Shown one piece after another: positions 5,563-12,803 of a DNA stretch of 14,955 nucleotides. This DNA is from IOR16 sp034927775 (GTDB lineage Bacteria > Bacillota > Clostridia > Peptostreptococcales > Anaerovoracaceae). Made by a program: the position numbers and the translations under genes. A model generated the notes under the pieces. It saw only the letters and a list, made by a program, of their open reading frames with translations, had not been told where the DNA came from and did not search any database. The DNA is taken from contig JAYFPL010000180.1 of assembly GCA_034927775.1 (NCBI GenBank), forward strand, positions 1 through 14,955, in the 5' to 3' direction. Every line of letters starts with the position of its first letter. Within the stretch, counting starts at the first letter, position 1.

Positions 5563-6711
5563 ATGATATATTTAGATAATGCAGCAACTACATTTCCAAA
5601 ACCTACCGTATCGGTTCGCGCAATTAATCAATGCATGACAACATATTGTGGAAATCCAGGAAGATCCGGACACTCTATGTCAATGAAAACTGGAGAAGAA
5701 GTCTATAAGTCAAGAAAAGAAATACAAGAACTATTTCAAGTTGAAGATGCTTCACATATTTTGTTTACAAGTAATGCAACTGACTCTTTAAATTTAGCAA
5801 TTAAAGGTACTTTAAAATCAGGTGATCATGTTATAACGACTTCAATGGAACATAACTCTGTATTACGCCCGTTAAAATCCTTGGAAAAAGAAGGAGTTCA
5901 AATTACCATTATATATGGAAATAAAGAAGGAAAAATAAATCCTGAGTTAATCAGAGGAGAAATAAGAGAAAATACAAAAATGATTGCATGTACCCATGCT
6001 TCAAATGTTACCGGAACCATTTTGCCGATTAAAGCAATTGGCCAAATAGCAAAGGAAAATAAGTTAATCTTTCTTGTAGATGCATCACAAAGTGCCGGAT
6101 GTATCCCAATTGATGTAAATTCAATGAACATCGACTTGTTAGCAATGCCAGGACATAAAGGATTACTAGGTCCTTTAGGAACTGGGGTTCTTTATGCAAA
6201 TCCGAAGTTAAAATTAAAACATCTCAAAGAAGGAGGAACTGGTACAAATTCAAGAGATGTAAGGCAACCATATGATTACCCAGAAGGTTATGAATCGGGA
6301 ACTGTCAATGCACCTGGAATCATAGGACTTGGGCGTTCTGTTGCTTTTATAAAGAAAATTGGTGTAAATAAAATTAGAGAATATGAAGAGAATCTAATTA
6401 GTATACTCCACAATGAATTAAGTGATGAAAAAAATATCATCGTCTATGGACCAAAAAATATAAAAGATAAAGTAGGTATCTTTACGTTTAATATAAAAGG
6501 GATGGAATGTGAGCAAGTTGCACAAGAATTAAACGATAAGTACCATATTGCTGTAAGATCAGGATTTCATTGTGCTGGATTAGCACATAAAACAATTGAT
6601 ACACTAGATATTGGTGCAGTAAGAATGAGTGTTGGTCCATTCAATCAACCAAAAGAAATAAAATATGCAGCACAGGCAATTAAAGAAATTAATAGAAACT
6701 ATCTTAGATAG
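5563..6711 (+). CDS. Cysteine desulfurase-family PLP enzyme (class V aminotransferase fold)
   Basis: This 382-residue pyridoxal-phosphate enzyme belongs to the class V aminotransferase/cysteine desulfurase family, whose members remove sulfur from cysteine as an enzyme persulfide. Visible are the N-terminal YLDNAATTFPKP (3-14), EHNSVLRPL (96-104), cofactor-binding DASQSAG (173-179), the Schiff-base lysine in GHKGLLGPLGTG (K199), and a C-terminal RSGFHCAGLAH with the expected catalytic cysteine C337. The short Cys-containing loop is of the SufS/CsdA type rather than the long mobile loop of IscS. No IscU, SufU, ThiI or SUF genes lie next to it, so the sulfur acceptor is unknown. It follows the parS-terminator after a gap of about 140 bases, so it is probably transcribed separately from parAB. 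TTGGAC (5504-5509) and GATAAA (5527-5532), 17 bp apart, are a weak promoter candidate. Confidence 0.88.
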   Translation: MIYLDNAATTFPKPTVSVRAINQCMTTYCGNPGRSGHSMSMKTGEEVYKSRKEIQELFQVEDASHILFTSNATDSLNLAIKGTLKSGDHVITTSMEHNSVLRPLKSLEKEGVQITIIYGNKEGKINPELIRGEIRENTKMIACTHASNVTGTILPIKAIGQIAKENKLIFLVDASQSAGCIPIDVNSMNIDLLAMPGHKGLLGPLGTGVLYANPKLKLKHLKEGGTGTNSRDVRQPYDYPEGYESGTVNAPGIIGLGRSVAFIKKIGVNKIREYEENLISILHNELSDEKNIIVYGPKNIKDKVGIFTFNIKGMECEQVAQELNDKYHIAVRSGFHCAGLAHKTIDTLDIGAVRMSVGPFNQPKEIKYAAQAIKEINRNYLR

Positions 6712-6714
6712 TTC

Positions 6715-6743
6715 TTGTAAGGTTAACCAGTTTTTCATATAAT
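6715..6743 (+). promoter_or_regulatory. Probable aroQ promoter (sigma-A type)
   Basis: TTGTAA (6715-6720), a 17-bp spacer and a perfect TATAAT (6738-6743) lie directly after the desulfurase stop. The predicted start near 6750 leaves a leader of about 20 bases before aroQ. Confidence 0.7.
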
Positions 6744-6760
6744 AAAATAAAGTGAAAAAT

Positions 6761-6764
6761 GGAG
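6761..6764 (+). promoter_or_regulatory. Shine-Dalgarno that fixes the aroQ start at ATG 6772
   Basis: GGAG lies seven bases before ATG 6772 but only one base before the in-frame ATG at 6766, so the second ATG is the better start. Confidence 0.7.
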
Positions 6765-6771
6765 AATGAAA

Positions 6772-7230
6772 ATGAAGATACAAGTGATAAACGGGCCAAA
6801 CTTAAATATGCTTGGCAAAAGAGAACCAGAGATATATGGAACCTTAACTTTAGATGAAATAAATCGAATATTGGAAGAAGAGGGAATCAAAAATAATGTT
6901 GTATTTTCTTTTTTTCAATCCAATCATGAAGGTGCGATTGTAGATTGCATCCAACAATGTTATGAAAGTGTGGATGGGATTATTATTAATCCTGCTGCTT
7001 ATACACATTATAGTATAGCAATTCGTGATGCAATTGCTTCAATTAATGTGCCGGTTGTAGAAGTTCATTTAACAAAAATAGATGAAAGAGAAACTTTTCG
7101 AAGTATATCAGTTACTAAAGATGTTTGCAAAGAACAGTTTTTTGGAAAAGGAATTCATTCCTATTTGGAAGCACTATCTTATTTAATAGAGAAATGCAAG
7201 GAGTCCAAAAAAGAGGGAGATAACAAATGA
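6772..7230 (+). CDS. aroQ: Type II 3-dehydroquinate dehydratase
   Basis: AroQ catalyses the third step of the shikimate pathway, dehydrating 3-dehydroquinate to 3-dehydroshikimate by trans elimination, as a cytosolic dodecamer. The 152-residue length is normal. Motifs include NGPNLNMLGKREPEIYG (7-23) with the lid arginine R17 and catalytic tyrosine Y22, FFQSNHEG (47-54), INPAAYTHYSIAIRDA (72-87) with N73 and H79, and EVHLTKIDERETFR (97-110) with H99 and R106. The EVHL motif usually reads SNIHAREEFR, so KIDERETFR is a mild divergence that leaves the expected catalytic residues in place. The gene has its own promoter at 6715-6743. Its stop overlaps the start of the PAS-phosphatase gene by four bases (ATGA), so the two are co-transcribed and probably translationally coupled. 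No other shikimate gene lies in the window. Confidence 0.94.
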   Translation: MKIQVINGPNLNMLGKREPEIYGTLTLDEINRILEEEGIKNNVVFSFFQSNHEGAIVDCIQQCYESVDGIIINPAAYTHYSIAIRDAIASINVPVVEVHLTKIDERETFRSISVTKDVCKEQFFGKGIHSYLEALSYLIEKCKESKKEGDNK

Positions 7231-8327
7231 TTAAAGATAATGGAAGTTTAATGTACGATGTGATTGAAAAGATGGATTCAATGGTAAGACTTTTAGATCA
7301 CAATAATAATATCATATATATGAATCAAAAAATGAGAAAGGTTTTTGGTGAAGGAGTTGGAAAAAAATGCTATGAGTTACTATGTAAAGATGGTATCTGT
7401 GAGCAATGTATTTCAGCAGGCTGTTTAAAATCAGGAAAATCTAAAATTAAAAATGAAGTTGTAGGAGCTAAAAAATATAGGGTAATTGCTTCGCCGGTAC
7501 AAATGAATGCGAAAGAAAATTATTCTTTAGAAATTTTTCAGGATATTACAGAGCAGAGTCGGATGGAGGCGGAAAACTTAAAACATTATAATAAGCTTAG
7601 AGAAGATTTGAAATTTGCAAGGCAAGTTCAATCTCGAGCATTACCGGTAGATGATATCTACTGGGATTCGTTGTCAGTAGCATCATACTATTATCCAAGT
7701 GAAGACTTAGGCGGTGATATTTTTGATGTAGTCAAAATTAATGAAACGAGCAGCCTATTTTACATAGCTGATGTTTCAGGACATGGAATAAGATCTTCTC
7801 TTTTGACTATTTTTCTTCGTCAAATCATCCGTGGATTGAAGTCAGAAGCAGGGAATTTACACGTGTTACTGGATGAGCTATTAGAAAATTATGATGAATT
7901 AAATGTGAAAAATGAACAGTACATCTCAATTTTAGCGGGTGTTTATGATAAAGAGAAAAAGGAGATAACCTTCGTAAACGCAGGACATAATTGTTTGCCA
8001 ATTTTATTAAAGAAAGATGGCAAAATTGATAAAATTACGATAGCCGGTATGCCAATTTGTGGTTTATTAAAGCAATCAAATCATGAGACAGTAACAATAT
8101 CAGTAGAAAAAGGGGATCGTATTTTACTGTATACAGATGGAATTACGGAAGCTTATAATTGTCATACAAAAAAATCCTTCAATTATGATGGATTAGAAAG
8201 TATATTAAATGAAAACAAAATGAAAAATGGACCGGATTTAGTAAGAAAAATTATTGATAAAGTAATTGATTTTGTAGGTAGTCAACCACAAGATGATATT
8301 GCGGTGTTGATTGCAGAAATTTTATAG
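7227..8327 (+). CDS. PAS-domain SpoIIE/RsbU-type serine phosphatase (PPM family)
   Basis: This 366-residue soluble protein has no signal peptide or membrane segment. Residues about 8-108 form a PAS-like sensor ending in the usual FQDITEQ exit. Residues about 109-140 form a helical linker ending ARQVQSRALP, typical of RsbU/SpoIIE-type phosphatases. The catalytic domain runs from about 150 to 366, with SEDLGGDIFDVV (metal-binding D164), IADVSGHGIRSSLL (D182), YTDGITEA (D304) and QDDIAV (D356/D357). Such enzymes dephosphorylate anti-anti-sigma (STAS) proteins in partner-switching pathways, but no STAS or anti-sigma gene is in the window, so the substrate is unknown. The PAS domain has five closely spaced cysteines (C48, C53, C58, C61, C66), which could bind metal or sense redox state. 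GAGGGAG (7213-7219) precedes the ATG, which overlaps the aroQ stop. Its 3' end overlaps convergent rnhA. Confidence 0.88.
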   Translation: MIKDNGSLMYDVIEKMDSMVRLLDHNNNIIYMNQKMRKVFGEGVGKKCYELLCKDGICEQCISAGCLKSGKSKIKNEVVGAKKYRVIASPVQMNAKENYSLEIFQDITEQSRMEAENLKHYNKLREDLKFARQVQSRALPVDDIYWDSLSVASYYYPSEDLGGDIFDVVKINETSSLFYIADVSGHGIRSSLLTIFLRQIIRGLKSEAGNLHVLLDELLENYDELNVKNEQYISILAGVYDKEKKEITFVNAGHNCLPILLKKDGKIDKITIAGMPICGLLKQSNHETVTISVEKGDRILLYTDGITEAYNCHTKKSFNYDGLESILNENKMKNGPDLVRKIIDKVIDFVGSQPQDDIAVLIAEIL

Positions 8328-8867
8328 ACGAAATGGCTCCATGCCTAAATTAGCTAATGCATCGGCTCGATTGTTTTTCTCAGTAATATATAAAAAATCT
8401 TCATAAGTAAAAAAATCACCATTCCATTCTTTGAATTTTTTATAAAGGGCATTGAAATTTGTAGATTTACTCTCCAAATTTACGTGCCCTTTTACTCGAT
8501 AAAATTTAATGTTATGCTTTTCTACCAATGCTAATAGTGCCTCCCAAAGATCTCTGTTTTCCACATCTGTTTTTTTTGAAGTTTTCCAATTGTTTTTTTT
8601 CCAATTAATATACCATTTTTCTCGAAAACAATTCATTAAGTAAGAACTGTCTGAAAAAACGGAAATGGTTTGTCCCTCTTTTTTTAAAGCAGATAAAGCG
8701 TTGAGCAGAGCCATCATTTCCATACGATTATTAGTAGTATTTGGTTCTCCTCCATACAATTCCTTTGTGTGTTCACCATATTCCAAAATAGCTCCCCAAC
8801 CACCTATGTTGGATTCATTTTGATTTCCCGAACAAGCACCATCAGTATAAATTTTTATTTCTTTCAT
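8322..8867 (-). CDS. rnhA: Ribonuclease HI with a long insert before the last catalytic aspartate
   Basis: RNase HI cleaves the RNA strand of RNA-DNA hybrids, removing R-loops and primers. The 181-residue protein shows the four metal-binding acidic residues D9 (YTDGACSGN), E50 (NNRMEM), D73 (SDSSYL) and D169 (NNRADALAN), plus the histidine of VKGH at H128. In E. coli RNase HI about 10 residues separate that histidine from the last aspartate. Here 41 do, so a mobile loop carries about 30 extra, mostly charged and aromatic residues (about 130-162). There is no N-terminal hybrid-binding domain, because D9 is almost at the start. ATG at 8867 has AAGGGGA upstream on its strand. Its TAA (8322-8324) lies directly beside the TAG of the convergent phosphatase gene (8325-8327), so the reading frames overlap by six bases with no terminator between. 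Confidence 0.93.
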   Translation of the reverse strand: MKEIKIYTDGACSGNQNESNIGGWGAILEYGEHTKELYGGEPNTTNNRMEMMALLNALSALKKEGQTISVFSDSSYLMNCFREKWYINWKKNNWKTSKKTDVENRDLWEALLALVEKHNIKFYRVKGHVNLESKSTNFNALYKKFKEWNGDFFTYEDFLYITEKNNRADALANLGMEPFRL

Positions 8868-8938
8868 TTGTTTTCCCCTTTGAAATTTTCTTTTGTAAAG
8901 CGATTTTAAACACGACGTAACACGTTTGTAATATAGGT

Positions 8939-8967
8939 ATTATATACTATTTACTGTATCATAGCAA
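8939..8967 (-). promoter_or_regulatory. Probable rnhA promoter
   Basis: Read on the minus strand, TTGCTA (8967-8962), a 17-bp spacer and a perfect TATAAT (8944-8939) give a good sigma-A-type promoter with a leader of about 65 bases before the rnhA ATG. Confidence 0.65.
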
Positions 8968-8987
8968 AACCGTATCTTCTTATCTAT

Positions 8988-9006
8988 ATTACTTATAATA
9001 AGTAAT
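8988..9006 (+). promoter_or_regulatory. Inverted repeat over a -10-like box upstream of the secreted-protein operon
   Basis: ATTACTTA (8988-8995) and TAAGTAAT (8999-9006) form an 8-bp perfect inverted repeat with a 3-base centre. A TATAAT sits inside it (8994-8999) but has no good -35 at 16-18 bp. If this is the -10 of the 9059-14533 operon, the repeat is placed as a repressor or activator operator would be. No assay or homologue supports this. Confidence 0.35.
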
Positions 9007-9058
9007 GAAGAATTAATTTAGATAGAAAATTATTAAAAAAAGGAAAGGAGAAGACAAA

Positions 9059-9595
9059 ATGAAAAAAATAATGATGATTTTTCTTATTATTTTCGTATTG
9101 TTTAGCACAACAATTTTAGCGAGTGCTGCATCCGATCCTGCAGTTATTATTGTTAGTCCTGTTCACAAAAGTGAAATTTATACCAATAGTCTTCTTATAT
9201 CTGTCAAAATAACACAACCCAAAACAATAAGAGTTAAAGTTTTTGAAGAAAAGCAAAAAGTGAACGATGAATTAAAACCAATTTTAGCTGCAGATTGGAA
9301 AAAAGCAAATGGAACGATTAAACCTCAAACAGTGGAGTTTGTTCCGGCAGAAGATTTTACCAGTACCAATACTTTAAGTTTTTATACAAAGCAATTAAAT
9401 GAAGTAAAACCCGGAACTTATCGAATTCAAGTAGATACAATAGGTAGTGAAGGAAAGGCAACAAATACATCTTATAGTTTGGTAATAGTATCGGATAAAG
9501 ATGAAAAAGAATCTACAAAGATTTTTGAAACATCACAATCAGGTACATTACAATTCCTTCAGAATCTACTTAAGAGTATTTTTGGAGAAGAATAA
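9059..9595 (+). CDS. Secreted protein of unknown function, first gene of the yycHIJ-htrA-rlmH operon
   Basis: I do not recognise a family. The 178-residue product has a clear Sec signal peptide: a KK start, a hydrophobic core at about 4-20, and LASAA with likely cleavage near residue 23 or 24. There is no lipobox cysteine, so it should be released or held at the wall rather than lipidated. The mature part (about 155 residues) looks beta-rich. It opens with AVIIVSPVHKSEIYT and contains SVKITQPKTIRVKVFEE and a PGTYRIQVDT segment, which resembles an Ig-like or bacterial surface beta-sandwich, but that is inference. The C-terminus (FLQNLLKSIFG) could form a short amphipathic helix. AAAGGAG (9044-9050) is a strong ribosome binding site. 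The next gene, a yycH homologue, starts 11 bases after its stop, so it is very likely part of the same envelope-related operon, in the place where walRK often lies. Confidence 0.8.
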   Translation: MKKIMMIFLIIFVLFSTTILASAASDPAVIIVSPVHKSEIYTNSLLISVKITQPKTIRVKVFEEKQKVNDELKPILAADWKKANGTIKPQTVEFVPAEDFTSTNTLSFYTKQLNEVKPGTYRIQVDTIGSEGKATNTSYSLVIVSDKDEKESTKIFETSQSGTLQFLQNLLKSIFGEE

Positions 9596-9606
9596 GGGCG
9601 AAAATT

Positions 9607-11130
9607 ATGAAGAAGCCATATCTTATCAATATTGAAAAAATAAAAGATGTAATATTAGTAGTATTATTTTTAATGACAATACTACTAATATATTTTTTTT
9701 GGAGAAATGATTCTTTTGATGCTATTTTTCAATTACCGGATGAACGAATTGCATCGGAAATGGAATATAAAACACCGGCACCTTCTCTTTCGCAAATCAT
9801 ACAACCAGAGGAAATTTCGGTTTGTTTTGGAAATACAGGTACTTATACAAAGGTATCATTGGAAAATAACGTAAAATTGTGGCAATCTGCTGTCAATCAA
9901 TTAAGGCAATTTGGAAAATCAGAAACTATTTTTATAGAAGAAATTACGAAAGAAACATACGAAGAAATATTAAATTATCGTTCCATTGAATTTCGATTTG
10001 CTTATGATATTCCATTTATTGAGTTTTTGGAATATGAGAAAGTAAAAAAATATCAAAGTTTAGAGGCAATTTCGGGTATGGGGTCGTTGGCTTATTTTGA
10101 TGGCAGTAAAGAGAGTATTGTCATTCAACAATATAAAGATGATAAATATTACCGATTGGCATCTAATAATAAAGAATTCAGTGCATTCTCAAATATCATT
10201 GATGAAATCGAAGCTTCCGATTATATCCCATATTACCCAAGTAAAAGTTATTTTGGTCAGAGTACGAATAACAGTACATTGATTCCTTTAAGCTTCCAAT
10301 CGAATTTACAACCGTTCCCATATCAATTAGAAAATAAACATAATAGCAATCAAAACGAAAAGTTAAAAGAATTATCTGAGTCATTTTTTGGAGAGAGTTT
10401 TGATTTTATTCGTAGAATAGCAGATAGCAAAGGTGCAGTTATTTATATGTATGGGTATGGTCAAAAAGTGTTTACTATGAATACAGATGGTAGCTTTGAA
10501 TATAAAGAAGAAGAAAATGAAAGCAGTGCAACAAATTTAGGGTTTTATGAAGCTTTGGATACAGCAGCACAGTTTATAGCAAATCGAGGAGGATGGCAAT
10601 CTTTAAATGGAGCTAAACTAACACCTTATTTAAAAGACGTAAAAATTATAGAAAAAGATAAAAAGAAAGTATATCAATTTTCATTTGATATGTTATTAAA
10701 TAACCATAGAATTTATTATCAAAAAGGTGTTTCATTGTTTGTTGAAATTCATGGAAGTCAAGTCGTCAATTATAAACGCAATATGATTGATTTTGATAAT
10801 AGTATGCTTAATAATTTGGAAAATGCTGTTTATCAAGAGACATTCCCTGCTGTAAATGTTCCAGCAGTCAATTATGTATACTTAAAGAATTTATTAGAAA
10901 AACAAAATGTAAATGAGCAGAAAAATGCAGAAAGAAATTATTATTTACAGAAAATGACTTTTGAGCAAGTGGCTGCACAGATTAAAGGCATGGAAGTTGG
11001 GTATATAAGAATAATGAACGAAAAAGATGAATTAATATTGAAACCTGCTTGGATTATTAAAATGGAACAGATGAATGTATATTTTGATTTGTATAATCAA
11101 GCAGAACCAATTGGTTATAGTATTCGTTAG
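9607..11130 (+). CDS. yycH: YycH-like (WalH) membrane-anchored regulatory protein
   Basis: This 507-residue protein has a short cytoplasmic N-terminus, one hydrophobic segment at about 13-31 (VILVVLFLMTILLIYFF) and a large extracellular domain. In B. subtilis and S. aureus, YycH (WalH) pairs with YycI through transmembrane helices and extracellular domains to modulate the essential WalK kinase. The assignment relies mainly on synteny (a yycI homologue, yycJ, htrA and rlmH follow in order) and on topology, since this family diverges strongly. It is longer than B. subtilis YycH (about 455 residues). The C-terminal third resembles the YycH/YycI-type fold in having repeated beta-rich modules such as KVYQFSFDMLLNNHRIYY. 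The ribosome binding site is modest (AAGGGCG, 9594-9600). No walK gene is adjacent, so its target kinase must lie elsewhere or the complex acts differently. Confidence 0.75.
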   Translation: MKKPYLINIEKIKDVILVVLFLMTILLIYFFWRNDSFDAIFQLPDERIASEMEYKTPAPSLSQIIQPEEISVCFGNTGTYTKVSLENNVKLWQSAVNQLRQFGKSETIFIEEITKETYEEILNYRSIEFRFAYDIPFIEFLEYEKVKKYQSLEAISGMGSLAYFDGSKESIVIQQYKDDKYYRLASNNKEFSAFSNIIDEIEASDYIPYYPSKSYFGQSTNNSTLIPLSFQSNLQPFPYQLENKHNSNQNEKLKELSESFFGESFDFIRRIADSKGAVIYMYGYGQKVFTMNTDGSFEYKEEENESSATNLGFYEALDTAAQFIANRGGWQSLNGAKLTPYLKDVKIIEKDKKKVYQFSFDMLLNNHRIYYQKGVSLFVEIHGSQVVNYKRNMIDFDNSMLNNLENAVYQETFPAVNVPAVNYVYLKNLLEKQNVNEQKNAERNYYLQKMTFEQVAAQIKGMEVGYIRIMNEKDELILKPAWIIKMEQMNVYFDLYNQAEPIGYSIR

Positions 11131-11144
11131 GGGGTAATGATTTT

Positions 11145-11906
11145 ATGGATTGGACAAAAGCAAAAACCATATTAATTATTGCTCTTTTAATTACAAATCT
11201 AATATTTATTTCAAGTTATTTTTTTTCATCAAGACAACCTGATTTTCTAGATAGCGATGTAACAAAAAATACTGTGGAATTGCTTTCTACTAAAAAAATA
11301 TTTATAGAAACAGAAATTCCTACGAAAAAGCGAACAATGGCAGTGCTTTCAGTGAAATGCAATGAGCTCGAAAAGGAAATCAAACAAAAAGCATTGAAAG
11401 AACAAAAACCTTTATCTAAAAATCAAACAAAAGATGAAGATTATATTTCGTTAAGCAAAGATTTTATTGAAGCTTGTGGAATTTATGATGAGACTGTAGA
11501 ATTTCAATTATTGGAAAAAAAAGAAAACAAAGTTTATGTAAGATTTAAAAACGTTTACGAAGGAATTCCAATTGAAGAAAGCTATATGGTTTGTGTAATT
11601 GAAGATGGAAAAGTGGTGGAATTTGAAAGAAAATGGTTCGATGCTGTGGGATTTGGTGAAACAAAGAAAAAAGTTATATCAGCATCTACCGCTTTGATTA
11701 AATTTATGACAAATAAAGAAAAGAAGGAACAATCTTCAAATGTAGAATCGAAAGCCATTTATATCAAGGATATTTCTTTAGTATATTGGCTCTATTCTTA
11801 TACATTGGATCATACGGTATCTACCTCAGAGGATACAGCATTTCCTGCCTGGAAAATTACTTATAATAACGGAGAATCCGAATATATTTTAGCATATCAG
11901 CAATAA
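11145..11906 (+). CDS. yycI: YycI-like (WalI) membrane-anchored regulatory protein
   Basis: This 253-residue protein starts MDWTKAKTI, the characteristic N-terminus of YycI (MDWSKTKTI-type). A single transmembrane helix follows (about 8-27), then an extracellular domain. The C-terminal part includes VRFKNVYEGIPIEESYMVCVIEDGKVVEFERKW-like strands (about 127-165) and ends FPAWKIT...GESEYILAY, matching the usual YycI ending with an AYPAW-type motif. With YycH it normally forms a membrane complex that restrains or supports WalK. Start ATG 11145 is preceded by a run of G residues (11130-11134) that overlaps the yycH stop codon, so the genes are 14 bases apart and co-transcribed. The gap of 73 bases to yycJ is the largest in this operon. 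I see neither a convincing promoter nor a terminator there. Confidence 0.85.
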   Translation: MDWTKAKTILIIALLITNLIFISSYFFSSRQPDFLDSDVTKNTVELLSTKKIFIETEIPTKKRTMAVLSVKCNELEKEIKQKALKEQKPLSKNQTKDEDYISLSKDFIEACGIYDETVEFQLLEKKENKVYVRFKNVYEGIPIEESYMVCVIEDGKVVEFERKWFDAVGFGETKKKVISASTALIKFMTNKEKKEQSSNVESKAIYIKDISLVYWLYSYTLDHTVSTSEDTAFPAWKITYNNGESEYILAYQQ

Positions 11907-11979
11907 AAAAACGATAATGCTACAAATAAACTTCATATTTTTAACATAATTAAGAGACATAATATAGAGGAGTAGAAAA

Positions 11980-12774
11980 ATGACATTACGTTTTTGTTCC
12001 TTTTCTAGCGGAAGCAGTGGAAATTGTTATCTAGTTAAAACAGATAAAACAGCGCTCCTAGTCGATGCAGGAATCAGTGGGAAAAAGATATGGAATGGGC
12101 TTGAAAAAACAGAAACACCAATTGAAAATTTAGAAGGTATTTTAATTACACATGAGCACAGTGACCATACAAAAAGCATTCGAGTATTAGCAAAAAAGGA
12201 AAGAAAATTAAGGTTTTTTGCAAATGAAAATACATGGAATCAATTAAAAGAAGCAGGGTCACCGGAACAACGCCAAATATTTAAAACAGGAGATTCTTTT
12301 TTAATTGGTGACATTCAAATAAAAACATTTTCGGTTTCACACGATGCAGTAGACCCAGTAGGGTTTTCTTTTTCGAAAGGGGAAAGGCAGTTATGCATTG
12401 TTACTGACACCGGTTACATTTGTGAAGATCTGCTTAATGAAATGCGTACAGCAAATCTTTTGGTTTTAGAGGCAAACCATGATGTGGATATGCTAAAAAT
12501 TGGGAAGTACCCTTGGTTTTTAAAGCAAAGAGTTCTCGGAAATCAAGGCCATTTGTCCAATGAAAGTGCGGCAAAGACTTTGGTTCGTTTACTGAAAGAA
12601 GAGAAACAAAAACGTCAAGTACTTTTGGCTCATTTGAGCCGAGGAAATAATTTTCCTCAAATGGCTTATCAAACTGTTAAAAACATATTAGAAGAGGAAG
12701 ACTATTACATAGGAAAAGACATTGAGCTAAATCTTCTATTACGGGATCAATTAAGCCAGGTATATGATGTTTAG
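11980..12774 (+). CDS. yycJ: YycJ/WalJ, metallo-beta-lactamase-fold hydrolase
   Basis: This 264-residue cytosolic MBL-fold protein belongs to the YycJ/WalJ family. Homologues are described as exonuclease-like and linked to cell-wall and division coordination or DNA repair, but the physiological substrate is not firmly settled. Metal-binding residues are visible: THEHSDH (57-63) giving H58, H60, D62 and H63, SHDAVDPVGF with H121, VTDTG with D143, and LAHLSRGN later on. The GHLSNESA segment is also typical of the family. The start FCSFSSGSSGNCYLV is a hallmark of this group. GAGGAG (11967-11972) is the ribosome binding site. Its stop is 30 bases before the favoured htrA start, in keeping with the conserved yycJ-htrA pairing in Firmicutes. 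Confidence 0.93.
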   Translation: MTLRFCSFSSGSSGNCYLVKTDKTALLVDAGISGKKIWNGLEKTETPIENLEGILITHEHSDHTKSIRVLAKKERKLRFFANENTWNQLKEAGSPEQRQIFKTGDSFLIGDIQIKTFSVSHDAVDPVGFSFSKGERQLCIVTDTGYICEDLLNEMRTANLLVLEANHDVDMLKIGKYPWFLKQRVLGNQGHLSNESAAKTLVRLLKEEKQKRQVLLAHLSRGNNFPQMAYQTVKNILEEEDYYIGKDIELNLLLRDQLSQVYDV

Positions 12775-12791
12775 GAAAAATGTTTAGAAAT

Positions 12792-12797
12792 GGGGTG
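12792..12797 (+). promoter_or_regulatory. Shine-Dalgarno that favours the htrA start at ATG 12804
   Basis: GGGGTG lies six bases before ATG 12804. The alternative ATG at 12780 has only an AGGA four bases upstream that overlaps the yycJ stop codon. Confidence 0.55.
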
Positions 12798-12803
12798 TCA
12801 TAT

